Shown one piece after another: positions 40,811-50,660 of a stretch of DNA of 64,000 bases; the stretch's first letter is position 1, and every line of letters starts with the position of its first letter. Where the stretch lies: assembly GCF_913055835.1 (NCBI RefSeq), contig NZ_CAJXKQ010000013.1, positions 39,512-103,511 of the forward strand, in the 5' to 3' direction. Position numbers and translations under genes: made by a program. The stretch comes from an uncultured Marinobacter sp. GTDB lineage: Bacteria > Pseudomonadota > Gammaproteobacteria > Pseudomonadales > Oleiphilaceae. The notes below the pieces were generated by a model, which saw only the letters and a list, made by a program, of their open reading frames with translations, ran no database searches and was not told the origin of the DNA.

Positions 40811-42016
40811 ATGACGGCAGAGTGGATTTCAATCGGCCTTCTGGCCCTTCTTGTGCTCGTATTTGTCCTGGATATCGCCGGTAACCGCAGCCGGGCGCCA
40901 CGCCCCAAGCCGGTGCCACAGCGCAAGCCGGAGGTTGCCAAAGGGCCAGCTCCGGAGCCGGAAAAAGGCGAGAGTGAAGCGCCTGCCGCCGCAAAGCCAC
41001 AACCAGAGCCGGTGGCGGAGCCAGAACCAGAACCGGTTCTGGAGCCCAAGCCCGAGCCCGCGGAAGAGCCTCAGAAAGCCCCGGAACCTGAGCCTCAGGT
41101 CAGCGTTTTCGAGCGAATCAAAAAAGGATTGGGCAAGACCCGGGCGAGCCTGACCGGCGGCCTGTCGGACCTGTTCTCCCTGAGCAAGAAAATTGACGAG
41201 GACCTGCTGGAGGAAATCGAAACCACGCTGTTGATGGCGGATGTGGGTGTTACCGCCACTTCCGAAATCATTGATTCGCTTACCGACAAGCTCGAGCGCA
41301 ATCAGCTCAAGGACGGGGAAGCTCTGCGCAAGGCCTTGAGGGATGAACTGCATGGACTGCTGAAGGATGTGACCAAACCTCTGCAGATCGACTCCGGCAA
41401 GACGCCCTACGTCATCCTCATGGTGGGGGTAAACGGGGTCGGCAAGACCACCACCATCGGCAAGCTCACCAAGAAATTCCAGAACGAAGGCAAATCGGTC
41501 ATGCTGGCCGCCGGCGATACCTTCCGCGCTGCGGCAGTAGAGCAGTTGCAGGTCTGGGGGGAGCGCAACAATGTACCGGTGGTGGCGCAACACACCGGTG
41601 CTGACAGCGCCTCGGTGATTTTCGATGCCATCCAGTCTGCCACGTCCCGTGGTGTCGACGTGGTGATTGCCGACACCGCCGGCCGGCTGCAGAACAAGGA
41701 CAACCTGATGCAGGAGCTGGAGAAGGTGGTCCGGGTGATGAAGAAGCTGGACGACTCTGCGCCCCACGAAGTCATGCTGGTGCTGGATGCAGGCACAGGC
41801 CAGAACGCTCTGAGCCAGGCCCAGGTGTTCCAGCAGGCCGTCGGCGTGAGTGGCATTACGTTAACGAAACTGGACGGCACGGCTAAAGGCGGTATTGTGT
41901 TTGCCATCGCCCGTCAGTTGCAGTTGCCAATCCGGTTTATTGGTGTTGGTGAACAGGTGGACGACCTGCGCAGCTTTGACGCCGAAACCTTTGTGGACGC
42001 TCTGTTTGACGAGTAG
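40811..42016 (+). CDS. ftsY: Signal recognition particle receptor FtsY
   Basis: GVNGVGKTTTIGKL...AAGDTFRAAAVEQLQVWG...DTAGRLQNKDNLMQEL...TKLDGTAKGG; acidic/Pro-rich N-terminal region. Confidence 0.97.
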   Translation: MTAEWISIGLLALLVLVFVLDIAGNRSRAPRPKPVPQRKPEVAKGPAPEPEKGESEAPAAAKPQPEPVAEPEPEPVLEPKPEPAEEPQKAPEPEPQVSVFERIKKGLGKTRASLTGGLSDLFSLSKKIDEDLLEEIETTLLMADVGVTATSEIIDSLTDKLERNQLKDGEALRKALRDELHGLLKDVTKPLQIDSGKTPYVILMVGVNGVGKTTTIGKLTKKFQNEGKSVMLAAGDTFRAAAVEQLQVWGERNNVPVVAQHTGADSASVIFDAIQSATSRGVDVVIADTAGRLQNKDNLMQELEKVVRVMKKLDDSAPHEVMLVLDAGTGQNALSQAQVFQQAVGVSGITLTKLDGTAKGGIVFAIARQLQLPIRFIGVGEQVDDLRSFDAETFVDALFDE

Positions 42017-42045
42017 CCCGGAATCCAGCCGCGCGGAAGCCGCCC

Positions 42046-42738
42046 ATGATTGAATTTCGCCAGGTCACCAAGCGTTACGACAGTGATCACACCGCTCTGC
42101 GCCAGGTCAATTTTGGCCTGGAGCGCGGCGAGCTGGCGTTTCTGACCGGGCATTCCGGCGCTGGCAAAAGTACCCTTCTGAAACTGATCATGGTGATGGA
42201 GCGCCCCAGTGCCGGCGAGGTGGTGGTCGGTGGACAGGTTCTGAACCGCCTCCCCCGCCGTCAGATCCCCTATATTCGCCGCCATATCGGCGTGGTCTTC
42301 CAGAACCATCAACTGCTGTTTGACCGGACCGTTTTCGACAACGTCGCCATGCCGCTGGAAGTCATGGGTGCGTCGCCAAGAGATACGGGCCGGCGCGTGC
42401 GAGCTGCCCTGGACAAGGTAGGGCTGCTGCAGAAGGAAAAAATGAACCCGATGCAGCTATCCGGCGGGGAGCAGCAGCGAGTCGGTATTGCCCGGGCAGT
42501 GGTCAACAAACCCCCGGTGCTTCTGGCCGATGAGCCGACAGGTAACCTGGACCCGGCGCTGTCTGCTGACATCATGAATCTGTTCGGGCAGTTCAGCCAG
42601 GTGGGCGTAACCGTGTTAATCGCAACCCACGACATCGCCCTGATCAACGAGATGGGCCGGCGAACGCTGAAGCTCGATCATGGCCGTCTGGTGACTGGCG
42701 GCACCTCGGTAATAGGAGGAGGTGCCAGTGGCCGCTGA
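42046..42738 (+). CDS. ftsE: Cell division ATP-binding protein FtsE
   Basis: ABC ATPase [44 protein letters not shown]; follows ftsY. Confidence 0.96.
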   Translation: MIEFRQVTKRYDSDHTALRQVNFGLERGELAFLTGHSGAGKSTLLKLIMVMERPSAGEVVVGGQVLNRLPRRQIPYIRRHIGVVFQNHQLLFDRTVFDNVAMPLEVMGASPRDTGRRVRAALDKVGLLQKEKMNPMQLSGGEQQRVGIARAVVNKPPVLLADEPTGNLDPALSADIMNLFGQFSQVGVTVLIATHDIALINEMGRRTLKLDHGRLVTGGTSVIGGGASGR

Positions 42739-43735
42739 TACTCGCAAAAAATCCCAACCCGCACGGGGCGCGAACAAGGCCCGTTCGCCGTGGCGCGAGC
42801 AGGCGGAAAGCTATTTTACCCATCATCGCAAGGTCGCCGAGGATAGCGCTCGTCGCCTCTGGCGTAACCCAGTGGCCAGTCTGATGACCTGGACCGTGAT
42901 GGGCGTTGCCCTGGCTTTGCCGGTGGCACTGCTGTTGCTGCTGACCAGCCTTCAGGGGGTCAGCGCCGGCTGGGAAAGCAGTGCCCGGGTGACCGCCTAC
43001 ATCGAGCTGGACGTGCCGCTTGAGCGGGCACGGGTGTTGAGCAATGAGATTGCCGGCGACGGCCGGGTCGCCAGCGTTGAGCTGGTTGATCGCGACCAGG
43101 CGCTGTCGGAGTTCCGGGCCTCATCGGGCCTGGAAGATGCCCTGGATTATCTCGAGGATAACCCGCTGCCGCACACACTGTTGATTACCCCGGAGGAAGG
43201 CGCCCGTTCCACCGAGGGTGTCGAGGGGCTGGTGCGGTTTGTTGAGGGCATGGAAGGCGTAGAGCGGGTGCAGGTGGACCTGGGCTGGTTGCAGCGTCTG
43301 AATGCCATGACTGATCTTCTTGCCCGTGCCGTCTGGGCGCTGGCGATCCTGCTGGCCGCTGCGGTTGTACTGGTGATCGGCAACACCGTGCGTCTGTCGA
43401 TCGAGAGCCGCCGGGACGAAATCCTGGTTGCGAAACTGGTGGGTGGGACGGACAGCTTTGTCCGCAGACCTTTTCTGTACACCGGCGCCTGGTTCGGACT
43501 CGGTGGCGGAATTGTTGCGTTGATTCTGTTGCAGTTGTCCCTCTGGTGGCTTAGCGGGCCCATAGAGCGGCTGGCTGGACTGTACCGGAGTGATTTTTCC
43601 CTCGACGGTTTGCAGTTCGATGGGGCCCTGGCGTTGATAATTGTGGCAATGCTGCTAGGCTGGCTGGGCGCCTGGGTCGCGGTGAAGCGTCATCTAGATG
43701 ACATGGAACCGGGGGATATTGCCGGAGGAAGATGA
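42728..43735 (+). CDS. ftsX: Cell division protein FtsX
   Basis: FtsX permease fold; follows ftsE; GTG start after an AGGAGG-like SD. Confidence 0.93.
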   Translation: MAADTRKKSQPARGANKARSPWREQAESYFTHHRKVAEDSARRLWRNPVASLMTWTVMGVALALPVALLLLLTSLQGVSAGWESSARVTAYIELDVPLERARVLSNEIAGDGRVASVELVDRDQALSEFRASSGLEDALDYLEDNPLPHTLLITPEEGARSTEGVEGLVRFVEGMEGVERVQVDLGWLQRLNAMTDLLARAVWALAILLAAAVVLVIGNTVRLSIESRRDEILVAKLVGGTDSFVRRPFLYTGAWFGLGGGIVALILLQLSLWWLSGPIERLAGLYRSDFSLDGLQFDGALALIIVAMLLGWLGAWVAVKRHLDDMEPGDIAGGR

Positions 43736-43927
43736 TCCGGATAGCGGGAAAACCGTATTGAAGAAACAGCTTCTACTGGCGTAGGTTGTCAGTCAGTAAA
43801 GCCACGGTGAGATTTCCAGATAGTTGATTTGAAACGTTTTACTGGAGATTTCGGGAACTTTCAGAGTTCTTGGCGGTCTAAAAAGTAGTTGGTATATTTA
43901 AGGGCCGTTGGGTTCGGAGGTTAGAGC

Positions 43928-44788
43928 ATGGGTACGAGTTTACAACTGGTTGACAGACTGGTTCCGGGTCAGAATCTCGAGTCTTACATTCAGGCTGCGA
44001 GCCGCATCCCGGTGCTCACAGTGGATGAAGAGCGGGAGCTGGCTGAAAGGCTCCATTATGAGGGCGATGTGGAAGCCGCCCGTCAGCTGGTTATGTCTCA
44101 CCTGCGCTTTGTGATTCACATTGCCCGGAGCTATTCGGGTTATGGTCTGGCACAGGCGGACCTGATTCAGGAAGGCAACGTGGGCCTGATGAAAGCGGTC
44201 AAACGCTTCAATCCGGAATACGGTGTGCGGCTGGTGTCTTTTGCTGTTCACTGGATCAAGGCAGAGATTCACGAGTTTATCCTGCGCAACTGGCGGATTG
44301 TGAAAGTGGCCACGACCAAGGCCCAGCGCAAGTTGTTCTTTAACCTGCGCAGCCAGAAGAAGAAGCTGGCGTGGCTCAGCCATGATGAACTTAATGCCGT
44401 TGCCGAGGATTTGGGCGTAGAACCCAAGGTTGTTCGCGAAATGGAAGGCCGGCTCGCGTCCCAGGATACGGCATTTGACGGTCCGCAGGACGACGATGAC
44501 GACAACGCCTATCAGGCACCGGCGTATTATCTGGAAGACGCTCGCAGTAACCCGGCGACCCAGCTTGAAAACGCTGATTGGTCCGACGATTCCAACGGTC
44601 GGCTGATGCAGGCCCTGGCGCAGCTGGATGAACGCAGCCAGGATATTCTTCGGGAGCGCTGGTTGTCCGAGAGCAAGTCGACGCTGCATGAGTTGGCGGA
44701 CAAGTACGGCGTGTCGGCGGAGCGTATCCGGCAGCTTGAGAAGAATGCGATGAAGAAGATTCGCATGCAGATGGTTGAGGCGGCCTGA
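43928..44788 (+). CDS. rpoH: RNA polymerase sigma-32 factor
   Basis: [78 protein letters not shown]; RpoH box QRKLFFNLR. Confidence 0.97.
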   Translation: MGTSLQLVDRLVPGQNLESYIQAASRIPVLTVDEERELAERLHYEGDVEAARQLVMSHLRFVIHIARSYSGYGLAQADLIQEGNVGLMKAVKRFNPEYGVRLVSFAVHWIKAEIHEFILRNWRIVKVATTKAQRKLFFNLRSQKKKLAWLSHDELNAVAEDLGVEPKVVREMEGRLASQDTAFDGPQDDDDDNAYQAPAYYLEDARSNPATQLENADWSDDSNGRLMQALAQLDERSQDILRERWLSESKSTLHELADKYGVSAERIRQLEKNAMKKIRMQMVEAA

Positions 44789-44821
44789 ACCGGCGGCCCA
44801 ATCTCGAGACTGAGTCGTTAA

Positions 44822-44856
44822 AACGCCACCACCGGTTCCGGTTGGTGGCGTTTTTG
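44822..44856 (+). terminator. Rho-independent terminator of rpoH
   Basis: AACGCCACC-accggttccggtt-GGTGGCGTT + TTTGTTTG. Confidence 0.8.
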
Positions 44857-44887
44857 TTTGTATAATCGGAAACTTTACCTTGGGGGC

Positions 44888-44998
44888 AGAAGCGATTGGG
44901 TGGGCCTTTCCAAAACACGCTGTGAATACGTCCCTGTACGCTCGGCTCCGCCATCCATGGCTCCGCACGGTTTTGGAAAGGCCCACCCAATCCCTTCT
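44888..44998 (-). repeat. Long-hairpin dispersed repeat, copy 1
   Basis: 29-nt inverted arms AGAAGCGATTGGGTGGGCCTTTCCAAAAC (44888-44916) and GTTTTGGAAAGGCCCACCCAATCCCTTCT (44970-44998), 1 mismatch; the 53-nt loop on the minus strand contains GTGCGGAGCCATGGATGGCGGAGCC, shared with copy 2. Confidence 0.9.
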
Positions 44999-45024
44999 CG
45001 AACCTTTGTGCAGAGGCCTGAAAA

Positions 45025-45936
45025 ATGACTAATAAACTCCCTCATATCGCATTTCTTGGCATTGGCCTGATGGGTGCGCCCATGACGCGGAATTTGCTGA
45101 ACGCCGGCTTTCCGATGACCCTTTGGAACAGAACGGCCAGCAAGTGCGAGCCCTTTGCTTCTGAAACAACCATTGCCGAATCCCCGGCGGAGGCGGTTGC
45201 CAATGCCGACGTGGTGATCACCATGTTGGAGAATAGCGATGTGGTTGAGCAGGTGCTGGTGAAGCAGGGGGCTCTTGAGGCCCTGAAGCCGGGGGCGCTG
45301 GTGATTGATATGAGTTCCATCCAGCCTACCGTGGCCCGTCGCCATGCTGAGTTGGCTGCAGAGCGGGGCGCGGGCTATGTGGATGCGCCCGTGTCCGGGG
45401 GTACGGTGGGTGCGGCGGAAGCTCGCCTGAGTATCATGGCGGGTGGTTCGGAAGCGGATGTTGATCGTGCCCGGCCGGTGTTTGAGGCGCTTGGCAAATG
45501 CACGCGCATTGGGCCCGTGGGCTCGGGGCAGCTGGCGAAGCTGGCCAATCAGGCTATTGTTGGAATCACCATTGGTGCCGTGTCCGAGGCGCTGCTGCTG
45601 GCAGCGAAAGGCGGCGCCGATCCTGCGGCCGTGCGGGAAGCGTTGCTGGGTGGGTTTGCCGGTAGCCGGATTTTGGAGTTGCACGGGCAACGGATGATTG
45701 ATCGGGATTTTGCCCCCGGCGCGCCGGCACGGATTCAGCTCAAGGACATGCGGATGATTCTGGATGAGGCCCGGGCGGAAGGGTTAACCCTGCCGCTGGC
45801 CCAGCAGACTCACAATGAATACCTGTCGCTGGTGGCCAATGGTCACAGTGATGTCGACCACAGTGGCCTGCTGCTGGAGCTGGAGCACCTGAACGGTGCC
45901 CTGCTTGGCTCCCTTGGCCGCCCCCGGAAGGAGTAA
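45025..45936 (+). CDS. NAD-binding beta-hydroxyacid dehydrogenase (2-hydroxy-3-oxopropionate reductase-like)
   Basis: IAFLGIGLMGAPMTRNLLNAGF...DAPVSGGTVGAAEARLSIMAGG...KLANQAIVG; adjacent to hyi. Confidence 0.85.
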   Translation: MTNKLPHIAFLGIGLMGAPMTRNLLNAGFPMTLWNRTASKCEPFASETTIAESPAEAVANADVVITMLENSDVVEQVLVKQGALEALKPGALVIDMSSIQPTVARRHAELAAERGAGYVDAPVSGGTVGAAEARLSIMAGGSEADVDRARPVFEALGKCTRIGPVGSGQLAKLANQAIVGITIGAVSEALLLAAKGGADPAAVREALLGGFAGSRILELHGQRMIDRDFAPGAPARIQLKDMRMILDEARAEGLTLPLAQQTHNEYLSLVANGHSDVDHSGLLLELEHLNGALLGSLGRPRKE

Positions 45937-45943
45937 CCACGCC

Positions 45944-46723
45944 ATGCCCCGTTTTGCTGCCAATCTGTCGATGCTGTTCACGGAAGTCGACTTTCCCGAG
46001 CGCTTCGCCATGGCCCGGGCTGCCGGTTTTGAGGGGGTGGAATACCTGTTCCCCTATGCCTATCCCAAGGAACTGCTCAGCCAGATGCTGAACGATAACC
46101 AGCTGACTCAGGTGCTGTTCAATCTGCCGCCGGGGAACTGGGACGCTGGTGAACGGGGCATTGCCTGCCTGCCGAACCGGGTTGAGGAGTTCCAGGCCGG
46201 GGTGGGCCAGGCGATTGAATACGCTCGCGCTCTGGGCTGCCAACAGCTGAACTGCCTGGCAGGGCTGAAACCCGCTGACGTTTCGGATGAGGTTGTCTGG
46301 CAGACCCTGGCCGATAACGTCGCCTGGGCAGCAGCCAGGCTGGCGGACGAGGGCATCACCCTGTGCCTGGAGGCCATCAACTCACGGGTGGACATGCCCG
46401 GTTTCGTTCTGGACACCTCCGGTAAGGTGCTCGCGTTGATCGAGGAAGTGGACGCAGACAACGTGCGCCTGCAGTACGACCTTTATCACATGCAGATCAT
46501 GGAGGGGGATCTCGTGCGCTCCATGGAGTGCCTGCTGCCGTGGATCGGACATATTCAGTTTGCGGATAACCCCGGACGCCACGAACCGGGCACCGGGGAG
46601 ATTAACTTTTCGAATGTTTTTAAGGCCATCGATGCCATGGGTTATGACGGCTGGGTAAGCGCGGAATACCGGCCCACAGGGGCAACGGGTGACAGCCTCG
46701 GCTGGTTTTCGGGGAGGGTCTGA
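45944..46723 (+). CDS. hyi: Hydroxypyruvate isomerase-like protein
   Basis: FAANLSMLFTEVDFPERFAMARAAGFEGVEYLFPYAY...INSRVDMPGF...QYDLYHMQIMEGDL. Confidence 0.88.
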   Translation: MPRFAANLSMLFTEVDFPERFAMARAAGFEGVEYLFPYAYPKELLSQMLNDNQLTQVLFNLPPGNWDAGERGIACLPNRVEEFQAGVGQAIEYARALGCQQLNCLAGLKPADVSDEVVWQTLADNVAWAAARLADEGITLCLEAINSRVDMPGFVLDTSGKVLALIEEVDADNVRLQYDLYHMQIMEGDLVRSMECLLPWIGHIQFADNPGRHEPGTGEINFSNVFKAIDAMGYDGWVSAEYRPTGATGDSLGWFSGRV

Positions 46724-46826
46724 CCGTCGCCAATGGCGACACCCTCTTACAAGATCGTAACTGGCCGGTTTGCCAACTTATTCGTACCCTTGTCGTTAAT
46801 GTAATCCGCTATCGGGAGGAGAACCG

Positions 46827-47507
46827 GTGAAAGCGCTGGTAATCGAAGACGATCAGGACGTTGCAAACTATCTTGTCAAAGGTCTGAAGGAATCCGACTT
46901 CGTGGTCGATCATGCGGCCGATGGCAAGGAAGGCATGATGATGGCGGCCAGCGAAGATTATGACATCATGATTGTGGACCGCATGCTGCCGGGTATGGAT
47001 GGCCTTTCCATCATCAAGACCGTGAGGGCCACCGGAAATCAGGTACCAGTCCTGATTCTTAGCGCCCTGGGTGACGTGGATGACCGCGTTGAGGGTTTGC
47101 GGGGCGGCGGTGATGATTACCTGACCAAGCCGTTCTCGTTTACCGAACTGTTGGCCCGTATCGAATCCCTGGTGCGGCGCAATCGGCAGTCGGCCGAAAC
47201 CGAAACCGTACTTCGGGTTGCCGATCTGGAAATGGATCTTCTGGCGCGGACCGTCAAGCGCGCCGGCCAGAATATTGATGTCCAGCCCCGGGAGTTCCGT
47301 CTGCTGGAATACCTGATGCGCAATGCCGGCCAGGTGGTCACGCGGACCATGCTGCTGGAGAAGGTCTGGGATTACCATTTCGATCCCCAGACCAACGTGA
47401 TTGACGTGCACATCAGCCGGCTGCGAGCCAAGATCGATAAGGAATTCGATACGCCCTTACTGCAGACCATTCGGGGTGCAGGGTACATGTTACGTGAAAC
47501 TGCTTAG
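46827..47507 (+). CDS. OmpR-family two-component response regulator
   Basis: MKALVIEDDQDVANYLVKGLKE...VQPREFRLLEYLMRNAGQVVTRTMLLEKVWDYHFDPQTNVIDVHISRLR. Confidence 0.92.
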   Translation: MKALVIEDDQDVANYLVKGLKESDFVVDHAADGKEGMMMAASEDYDIMIVDRMLPGMDGLSIIKTVRATGNQVPVLILSALGDVDDRVEGLRGGGDDYLTKPFSFTELLARIESLVRRNRQSAETETVLRVADLEMDLLARTVKRAGQNIDVQPREFRLLEYLMRNAGQVVTRTMLLEKVWDYHFDPQTNVIDVHISRLRAKIDKEFDTPLLQTIRGAGYMLRETA

Positions 47508-48984
47508 CCAGCTCAGGACCTCGTCCTTCCAGCTAGCCCTGCTGTACATGGTGGTGTTTGCCACCTCGGTATTTCTGTTACTGGCCTTTATCTACTGGCG
47601 TACAGCGGGGTTCATGACCGCCCAGACCGACGAAACCATCGAAGCGGAAATCGCGGGTCTGGCGGAGCAATACCGTGGTCGTGGCGTAAACGGCCTGATC
47701 ACAATCATCCGCGAGCGTGTTGCCCGCGATCCCAACGCCAAATCCATTTACCTTCTGACCACCGACGACTTCCTCAAACTGGCCGGCAATATCGAGACCT
47801 GGCCGGAAGGCAGCCGTTCCGAGAGTGGCTGGATCAACTTTACCCTGAACGAATCTGTGGGCTGGACCGGGCCTGAACGCCTGGCCCGTGCGCGAATCTT
47901 CGAGGTTCAGGGTGGCCTGCGCCTGCTTGTGGGGCGCGATGTCGACGAACTCACCAACCTCAAGAGGGTGATCGAAACTGCCATCAATTGGGGCATGGGG
48001 ATTACCCTTGCACTCGCGCTGCTTGGTGGTTTTCTGATGAGCCGCAGCACCACCCGGCGTATCGAGGTGATCAACAACACTTCACGCCGCATCATGAACG
48101 GCCACCTGTCCCTGCGGATTCCCACCCGCGGCACTGATGATGATTTCGACCAGCTGGCGGAGAACCTGAACCAGATGCTGGACCGGATTGTGTACCTGAT
48201 GGAAGGCATCCGGCACGTTTCCGACAGCATTGCCCATGATTTGCGCACGCCGCTGACCCGACTGCGAAACCAGCTGGAAAACACCCTGATGTCGGTGGAT
48301 AACGACGAGGCACGGGAGCAGGCCGGCCGCGCCGTCGCTGAAGCCGATCAGTTGCTGGCGACCTTTAACGCTCTCCTGCGCATCGCCAGACTGGAAACCC
48401 GGGGCAATACCGCGGATATGAAGCCCGTGCCGCTGGACGAGTTGGTTGCCGATGCCTGCGAGCTCTACGAAGCCCTGGCCGAAGATAAAGACCAATCGTT
48501 TGAACAGGATCTGCAGAGTGGTGTGAAGATTGAAGGTGACCGTGACCTTCTGTTCCAGATGGTCAGTAACCTGATCGATAACGCTATCAAGTACACCCCC
48601 GAGCATGGCGTTATCGGCGTCTCGGTTCGGCGAGAAGGTTCAGAAGCCGTCTTTGAAGTTCGGGACAGTGGCATCGGTATTCCCGATGCGGAGAAAGACC
48701 AGGTTTTCCAGCGCTTCTACCGGGTGGGAAAGAGCCGTTCGCTACCGGGTAACGGTCTGGGCCTCAGCCTGGTAAGTGCTGTTGCGGAGATTCATCAGGG
48801 CCGGATTGTTTTGAGCGATACTCACCCCGGAGAAGAATCGCCGGGGCTGACAGTGGCTGTGAAGATCCCTGCCTTTACCGAGGCCCGCAAACGCATTCGA
48901 GCGACCCAGGCGGAACAGCCATCGGATTCAGCGGCCGGGGAAACCCACGCCGCCTCAGAATCCACCGGCGTGAAGACTCACTGA
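47494..48984 (+). CDS. Two-component sensor histidine kinase (HAMP, HisKA, HATPase)
   Basis: SDSIAHDLRTPLTRLRNQLE; NLIDNAIKYTPEHGVIGV; GLGLSLVSAVAEIHQG; GTG start overlapping the regulator gene. Confidence 0.92.
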   Translation: MKLLSQLRTSSFQLALLYMVVFATSVFLLLAFIYWRTAGFMTAQTDETIEAEIAGLAEQYRGRGVNGLITIIRERVARDPNAKSIYLLTTDDFLKLAGNIETWPEGSRSESGWINFTLNESVGWTGPERLARARIFEVQGGLRLLVGRDVDELTNLKRVIETAINWGMGITLALALLGGFLMSRSTTRRIEVINNTSRRIMNGHLSLRIPTRGTDDDFDQLAENLNQMLDRIVYLMEGIRHVSDSIAHDLRTPLTRLRNQLENTLMSVDNDEAREQAGRAVAEADQLLATFNALLRIARLETRGNTADMKPVPLDELVADACELYEALAEDKDQSFEQDLQSGVKIEGDRDLLFQMVSNLIDNAIKYTPEHGVIGVSVRREGSEAVFEVRDSGIGIPDAEKDQVFQRFYRVGKSRSLPGNGLGLSLVSAVAEIHQGRIVLSDTHPGEESPGLTVAVKIPAFTEARKRIRATQAEQPSDSAAGETHAASESTGVKTH

Positions 48985-49259
48985 CTGGCGCGAAACCGGT
49001 TGATCTTCGAAAGCACCGGGCCGATCAAGGCGTCTTTGCGGGATTCGATCTCATGGCTAATCTTTTCAACCTGTGAGCGGCGACGGTTTACCCGTACCTG
49101 AATGCTGTCCCATTCGCCTTCCAGATGCTTCTGTTCTGCTGCCAGGAAAGCCGCGATGTTGTGCCGGTTGATCTTGCCAGTAATCCCGTACTGGTCCAGA
49201 CGATAGCCAAGAGCATCCACGCCATTGAGCGCCAGGTTCAGCAGCTTCTGAGTATCCAT
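48978..49259 (-). CDS. Conserved hypothetical protein (about 93 aa)
   Basis: MDTQKLLNLALNGVDALGYRLDQYGITGKINRHNIAAFLAAEQKHLEG..., plausible ATG. Confidence 0.55.
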   Translation of the reverse strand: MDTQKLLNLALNGVDALGYRLDQYGITGKINRHNIAAFLAAEQKHLEGEWDSIQVRVNRRRSQVEKISHEIESRKDALIGPVLSKINRFRASQ

Positions 49260-49490
49260 GTTGTTTTCTCCGAGAATGGAAACGTTCGAAAAGAAGATAA
49301 ACGCTACGCTATGCTCCGAACCTAGAGTCTGCAACCTAATTCCGCGAGCCAGCGTTCGTAATTTCCCTGACGAAAAGGTAATTCCTCGGCCACGCTGGTG
49401 TAACCAAGGGTGTGCATAATGGAAACTGTAGCTTTGGAAGCCTGCACGAATTGTTGCTTGCTTCTCCCTCCAGCACAGCGCTAGCCTTAC

Positions 49491-49512
49491 CCCGTTTTTA
49501 CGGGGTTTTTTT
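49491..49512 (+). terminator. Rho-independent terminator in the intergenic region upstream of greB
   Basis: ACCCCG-TTTTT-ACGGGG followed by a run of 7 T. Confidence 0.8.
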
Positions 49513-49562
49513 ATGCCCTTGCATTTTTTGACTCCCGACTGGCAGAGGACGTTACGAGACCA

Positions 49563-50078
49563 ATGACCCAGGTTTCCGGTAATGGCGGGCCACGCCCCAG
49601 ATACATTACGCCCGAAGGCGAGCAGGCCCTGCGTGAGGAATTGCAGTATCTCTGGAAGGTAAAACGCCCGGAAGTGACTCAGGCGGTGCGTGAGGCCGCC
49701 GCCCTTGGCGATCGGTCCGAGAACGCCGAGTACATCTACGGCAAGAAGCAGTTAAGGGAAATCGACCGACGGGTGCGTTTCCTCAGCAAACGCCTGGAGG
49801 AACTCACCGTGGTTGACCGCTTGCCGGATGACCGGAACAAAGTATTTTTTGGCGCCTGGGTGACGGTAGAGGACGAGGACGGTGAGGAGCAGACCTATCG
49901 CCTGGTAGGCGCCGACGAGTTTGATCTGAACAAGGGTTATCTCAGCATTAACGCTCCTCTGGCCCGAGCCCTGATTGGCAAGCGCCTCGACGACGAAGTG
50001 AGCGTTCGAACCCCGGAAGGCTGGAAGTCGGTGTTTGTGGTTGGCATTCGCTACCAGGCGCCTGGCGACGACAAGTGA
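49563..50078 (+). CDS. greB: Transcription elongation factor GreB
   Basis: YITPEGEQALREELQYLWKVKRPEVTQAVREAAALGDRSENAEYIYGKKQLREIDRRVRFLSKRL. Confidence 0.96.
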   Translation: MTQVSGNGGPRPRYITPEGEQALREELQYLWKVKRPEVTQAVREAAALGDRSENAEYIYGKKQLREIDRRVRFLSKRLEELTVVDRLPDDRNKVFFGAWVTVEDEDGEEQTYRLVGADEFDLNKGYLSINAPLARALIGKRLDDEVSVRTPEGWKSVFVVGIRYQAPGDDK

Positions 50079-50189
50079 ATGATGTCACAAAATTGGCGTG
50101 TGCCCGGGCAGATTGTGTGATTTGGCGATAGACTGATCAAAATTTGTCACAATTGGTCGCAGACAGGATCGTCTGCCGGGGTAATTGCC

Positions 50190-50651
50190 GTGGGTATGCG
50201 TGGAGAAATCAGGAACCTTCAGAGCAGGGTGAGCACATCGCTGGTATTGGCGGGGCTTTTGGCTGCTGCCGTTTCTGCCGGTGGGGCAGTTGCGCAGAGT
50301 GACAGGCAAGACAGTGCGTTCCAGTATGAAGAGCGCTCGACCATCAATACCATTCAGTTGAATTCCATGGAGGAGGAGACTCTGGCCAATACCGTTATCG
50401 AGGGTGGTCTGACAGCGCCGGCTGCGGGTGTGCCGCTCAAGCCCCGGATTGAAGACGACTTTTACCTGGATCCGCTTGGCCTTCGCCCCGGTGATAGCCG
50501 AACCGACCTTGGTCGCTCGCAGATTCCGGTGGAGTTCCGGTTCAGCAATCCCAAGTCCATTCCCGGGCAGACCCACAGCAACAACTACGTGATCCGTCCA
50601 CCCGAAAACCGCACCTACGACGCGCTGAACATCAATATGAACGAGCGCTAA
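50190..50651 (+). CDS. Exported protein of unknown function
   Basis: Signal-peptide-like VLAGLLAAAVSAGGAVAQ; no recognised domain. Confidence 0.5.
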   Translation: MGMRGEIRNLQSRVSTSLVLAGLLAAAVSAGGAVAQSDRQDSAFQYEERSTINTIQLNSMEEETLANTVIEGGLTAPAAGVPLKPRIEDDFYLDPLGLRPGDSRTDLGRSQIPVEFRFSNPKSIPGQTHSNNYVIRPPENRTYDALNINMNER

Positions 50652-50660
50652 AACCGGCTA

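Noticed and set aside
43736-43927. Possible RNA thermometer in the rpoH 5' region
   Set aside because: The GGAGG ribosome-binding site is visible, but I could not identify a convincing pairing partner by eye.
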